64,000 nt of DNA. Source: Staphylococcus pragensis (lineage in GTDB: Bacteria; Bacillota; Bacilli; Staphylococcales; Staphylococcaceae). Below, in pieces: positions 61,426 through 64,000 of the stretch. Each line of letters starts with the position of its first letter. The first letter of the stretch is position 1. The translations under genes were made by a program, and so were the position numbers. The notes below the pieces were generated by a model. The model had not been told where the DNA came from, made no database searches, and was given only the letters and a program-made list of their open reading frames with translations. The DNA lies in assembly GCF_004785665.1 (NCBI RefSeq), contig NZ_SRPJ01000001.1:1054001-1118000 (forward strand), given 5' to 3'.

Positions 61426-62820
61426 TTATAATTCATCTATAAGTTCTTCTACTGCATTTTTCCCTTGTTGAATACAGTCAGGTAGTCCTACTGCTTCAAA
61501 GGGTGCACCAGTAATTCGCAAACCTTTATACGTTGCTTTCACATGATTCTGGATTTCACGTATTTGTTTAATATGGCCGATATGGTATTGTGGCATACTT
61601 TTTGGCAAACGATTGACTATAGTAAAATCTGGATCACCTTTGAAGGTCATCATTTTATTCAAATCACGACGAGCAATCGCTGCTATTTCTTCATCTGTAT
61701 GATCATCTACTACATTATCACCAGGTTTACCTACATAAGCACGTATTAAAACTTTGCCTTCAGGGGTTGTAAATGGCCATTTTTTCGTAGTCCATGTACA
61801 AGCAGTTATATTCGTATGACTTGTTCTTGCGATAACAAACCCTGTACCATCATACGTATTCTCGATGTTCTTTTCATCAAATGCGAATACAACCGTCGCT
61901 ACCGTAGTTGAATCCATTGAATTAAAGTAATTAAACGCCTGATCGTGATTAAACCATTTCATGAAAGTGTGATGAGGTGTTGTGACTAAGACACCATCAA
62001 ATGGTTCGCTTCCACTATTGGTAACTATTTCATAATTATCTTCATTGATTTTTATATCATCGACAGGGGTATTGTAGCGAATTGTTACGCCTTTAGATGT
62101 CACATCTTCTTCTAATGCTTCAATAAAAGAACTTAGCCCATGTCTAAATTGTTTAAATTGGCCTTTAGGCGCGCCTGGATATAATTGGCGCTGCTTAATG
62201 CGCTCTGCCTTTTCATGTTGCATTCCTTTAATTAAACTACCAAATTCTTCTTCTTTTTCTTTAAAATTAGGAAATGTACTCATAAGACTTAAATTGTCTA
62301 TGTCTGTACCATATATACCACCCATAAGTGGCTCAATTAGATTTTCAAGAATTTCATTTCCTAAGCGTCGTCTAAAGAACTCCCCTACTGATATATCATC
62401 CTTCATTTGGATTGGAGATTTAAATAAATCTAGACCTGCTCTTAACTTTCCAAGTGGCGAAATTAATCGCGTTTTAAGAAATGGTTTAATATCTGTTGGA
62501 ATACCCATGATTGAGCCACCAGGAATAGGATAAAGTTTATTCTTCGCAAAAATGTAAGACTGACCTGTTTGATTAGTGATTAAATCATCTTCTAAGCCGA
62601 TATCTTTAGCAATATCCGTCATAATCGTCTTGCGCCCTAAGTAAGATTCTGGCCCAAGTTCAATCGTATAGCCATCTTTACGATAAGTTTGAATTTTACC
62701 ACCAGGTCTTTGAGTTGCTTCAAAAATAGTTACATCAATCTCTGGTTTATAATGTTTAAAATAATATGCGCTAGCTAATCCAGTAATTCCAGCACCTATA
62801 ATTGCAACTTTTTTACTCAC
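61426..62820 (-). CDS. hemY: Coproporphyrinogen III oxidase (HemY/CgoX)
   Basis: 464-aa FAD enzyme. Starts VAIIGAGITGLASAYYF, then FEATQRPGGKIQTY, and ends with the FAD-binding GAPFEAVGLPDCIQQGKNAVEEL. In Firmicutes HemY oxidises coproporphyrinogen III to coproporphyrin III in the coproporphyrin-dependent haem route. The start is GTG at 62820, after GGAAGGGA. It follows hemH by 18 bases. Confidence 0.95.
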   Translation of the reverse strand: MSKKVAIIGAGITGLASAYYFKHYKPEIDVTIFEATQRPGGKIQTYRKDGYTIELGPESYLGRKTIMTDIAKDIGLEDDLITNQTGQSYIFAKNKLYPIPGGSIMGIPTDIKPFLKTRLISPLGKLRAGLDLFKSPIQMKDDISVGEFFRRRLGNEILENLIEPLMGGIYGTDIDNLSLMSTFPNFKEKEEEFGSLIKGMQHEKAERIKQRQLYPGAPKGQFKQFRHGLSSFIEALEEDVTSKGVTIRYNTPVDDIKINEDNYEIVTNSGSEPFDGVLVTTPHHTFMKWFNHDQAFNYFNSMDSTTVATVVFAFDEKNIENTYDGTGFVIARTSHTNITACTWTTKKWPFTTPEGKVLIRAYVGKPGDNVVDDHTDEEIAAIARRDLNKMMTFKGDPDFTIVNRLPKSMPQYHIGHIKQIREIQNHVKATYKGLRITGAPFEAVGLPDCIQQGKNAVEELIDEL

Positions 62821-62838
62821 TATGAGTCCCTTCCTTTA

Positions 62839-63762
62839 TTAAAAAACTGTTTTTATTTCATCAACGATTGCACCAATAAATAATGGATGTGTATCTGGCA
62901 TAGCTGGGCGGTAATAATTTGCGCCTACTTCCTCACATACAACTTTACATTCATAATCGTTATCATACAAAACTTCTAAATGTTCACATACGAAACCAAC
63001 AGGAGTATAAATAAAGTTTTTATAATGATGTTCGTTGTAAAGGTCACGTGTTAAATCTTGAACGTCAGGCCCTAACCATGGCGTGCCTGTATTCCCTTCA
63101 GATTGCCAGCCTTGCGCCACATGTAAAATATTAGATGAAGATGCTAAGCGTTTCATTGTATCTTGTAGTTCATTTGGATAAGGGTCGTTATTTTTTTCAA
63201 TAAGACCTTTAGGTAAACTATGTGCAGATACAACTAAAACTGTTTCATCATGTTCTTCACTAGGAATTTGTTCTAACGTTTCATTAATTTTATTAGTCCA
63301 ATATTCAATAAATTTAGGTTGTTGATAGTAGTGTTCAACATGATAAAGTTTAATACCGTATTTATCCGCTTCTTCTTTCGCACGTTTATTATAAGAACCA
63401 ACTGAGAAGCTTGAATAATGAGGCGCTAGCACTACAGTTACCGCTTCTTCAATACCATCTTTATTCATTTTTTCAACCGCTTCTTCAATAAAAGGAGAAA
63501 TGTGTTTTAATCCTAAATACAATTTGAATTCCACGTCTTCATATTCATCGTTTAAAGCCTCTTTCAATGCTTCAGCTTGACGGTCAGTTGTACCTGCTAA
63601 TGGAGAAAGTCCTCCAATAAATTCATAGCGCTCTTTTAAATCTTGAAGTTCTTCTTCAGATGGTTTTTTACCATGTCTAATATCTGTGTAATATGGTTCA
63701 ATATCGCTTTCTTTGTATGGTGTGCCATACGCCATAACTAATAAACCTACTGTCTTAGTCAT
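62839..63762 (-). CDS. hemH: Coproporphyrin III ferrochelatase (HemH/CpfC)
   Basis: 307 aa; inserts Fe2+ into coproporphyrin III in Gram-positives. It shows GLLVMAYGTPYKESDIEPYY, YLGLKHISPFIEEAV, the conserved His in VVSAHSLPKGLI (near 180), and the Glu in YTPVGFVCEHLEVLYD (near 264). Middle gene of hemE-hemH-hemY. Confidence 0.96.
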   Translation of the reverse strand: MTKTVGLLVMAYGTPYKESDIEPYYTDIRHGKKPSEEELQDLKERYEFIGGLSPLAGTTDRQAEALKEALNDEYEDVEFKLYLGLKHISPFIEEAVEKMNKDGIEEAVTVVLAPHYSSFSVGSYNKRAKEEADKYGIKLYHVEHYYQQPKFIEYWTNKINETLEQIPSEEHDETVLVVSAHSLPKGLIEKNNDPYPNELQDTMKRLASSSNILHVAQGWQSEGNTGTPWLGPDVQDLTRDLYNEHHYKNFIYTPVGFVCEHLEVLYDNDYECKVVCEEVGANYYRPAMPDTHPLFIGAIVDEIKTVF

Positions 63763-63808
63763 TATATAAAACCTTCCCTTTTATTATAAATTGCTATATT
63801 AACAATGA

Positions 63809-64000
63809 TTATTTTTGTGTGTAATCATGCACAAATTGTGTCACGCGTTTAAGTGTATCTGGTTGAACTTCTGGAAAAACACCGTGTCCTAAATTAAAGA
63901 TATGTTGACCTCTTTCTAATCCTTCATCAAGAATAGATTTAATTCTTTTCTCAAGAACTTCCCAAGGCGCAAGTAATAAAGATGGATCTAAATTACCTTG
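63809..64000 (-). CDS. hemE: Uroporphyrinogen decarboxylase, C-terminal part
   Basis: The reverse strand from the window edge reads [18 protein letters not shown], then [19 protein letters not shown] and ends HDYTQK before the TAA stop. These are the HemE C-terminal blocks. It is cut by the window edge, with only about 63 codons present. First gene of the hemEHY operon, 47 bases before hemH. Confidence 0.93.
   Translation of the reverse strand, partial: QGNLDPSLLLAPWEVLEKRIKSILDEGLERGQHIFNLGHGVFPEVQPDTLKRVTQFVHDYTQK

Overview
The window is chromosomal DNA from a low-GC Firmicute, almost certainly a Staphylococcus. Gene content and order follow the staphylococcal core: fhs-acsA-acuAC-ccpA-aroA, the ytxH-ytxG-murC-sftA-ytpRQP-ytoP run, leuS with a T-box, rot, the rib operon behind an FMN riboswitch, sagB, sigS, metK/pckA, menCE and hemYH(E). 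Rot and SigS point to Staphylococcus specifically. The protein sequences look diverged from S. aureus, so a coagulase-negative species is likely; I cannot name it from the sequence alone. No prophage, transposon, integrase, CRISPR array or rRNA gene is visible.

Layout. 1-9.4 kb: a GT51 glycosyltransferase, one-carbon metabolism (fhs), acetate activation (acsA) with its acetylation switch (acuA, acuC), the catabolite regulator ccpA, and the entry enzyme of aromatic biosynthesis. 9.4-19.8 kb: one long minus-strand run (ytoP, ytpP, ytpQ, ytpR, sftA, murC, ytxG, ytxH) ending at a strong hairpin. 19.9-36.2 kb: ytnP, trmB/ytmP, pepV/dat, a pseudouridine synthase with the MurJ-type flippase, ytfP, a rhodanese, leuS, an MFS transporter and ytqAB. 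36.2-48.7 kb: rot, an alpha/beta-hydrolase-like protein, proline dehydrogenase, riboflavin synthesis, an FAD/NAD(P) protein, a 25-residue membrane peptide gene, sagB, then sigS followed by a ComK-like gene broken by a frameshift, and transaldolase. 48.9-59.4 kb: paired fluoride channels, aldo/keto reductase, a NERD-like protein, metK (SAM riboswitch), pckA, a hydrolase/NUDIX pair, yidD and menEC. 59.6-60.4 kb: eight tRNA genes transcribed fMet-Asp-Phe-His-Gly-Asn-Glu-Ser. 60.7-64 kb: a hydrolase-like protein and the haem genes hemY, hemH and the 3' end of hemE.

Functional themes. Several genes carry cre-like boxes (acsA, putA, fhs, and an imperfect one at pckA) near ccpA itself, so acetate, proline and gluconeogenic metabolism look co-regulated by carbon supply. 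Three cis-acting RNA switches (T-box, FMN, SAM-I) precede leuS, ribD and metK. Most transcription units end in a clear hairpin, many of them shared by convergent genes.

Least ordinary points: the frameshifted ComK-like gene at a TA/TC dinucleotide tract behind sigS; a perfect 16-bp palindrome just before the sigS ribosome site; the 25-aa membrane peptide gene; a structured, unexplained element between putA and ribH; repeat expansion in YtxH; two alpha/beta-hydrolase-like proteins lacking the nucleophile serine; and near-identical tandem promoters before the tRNA operon.
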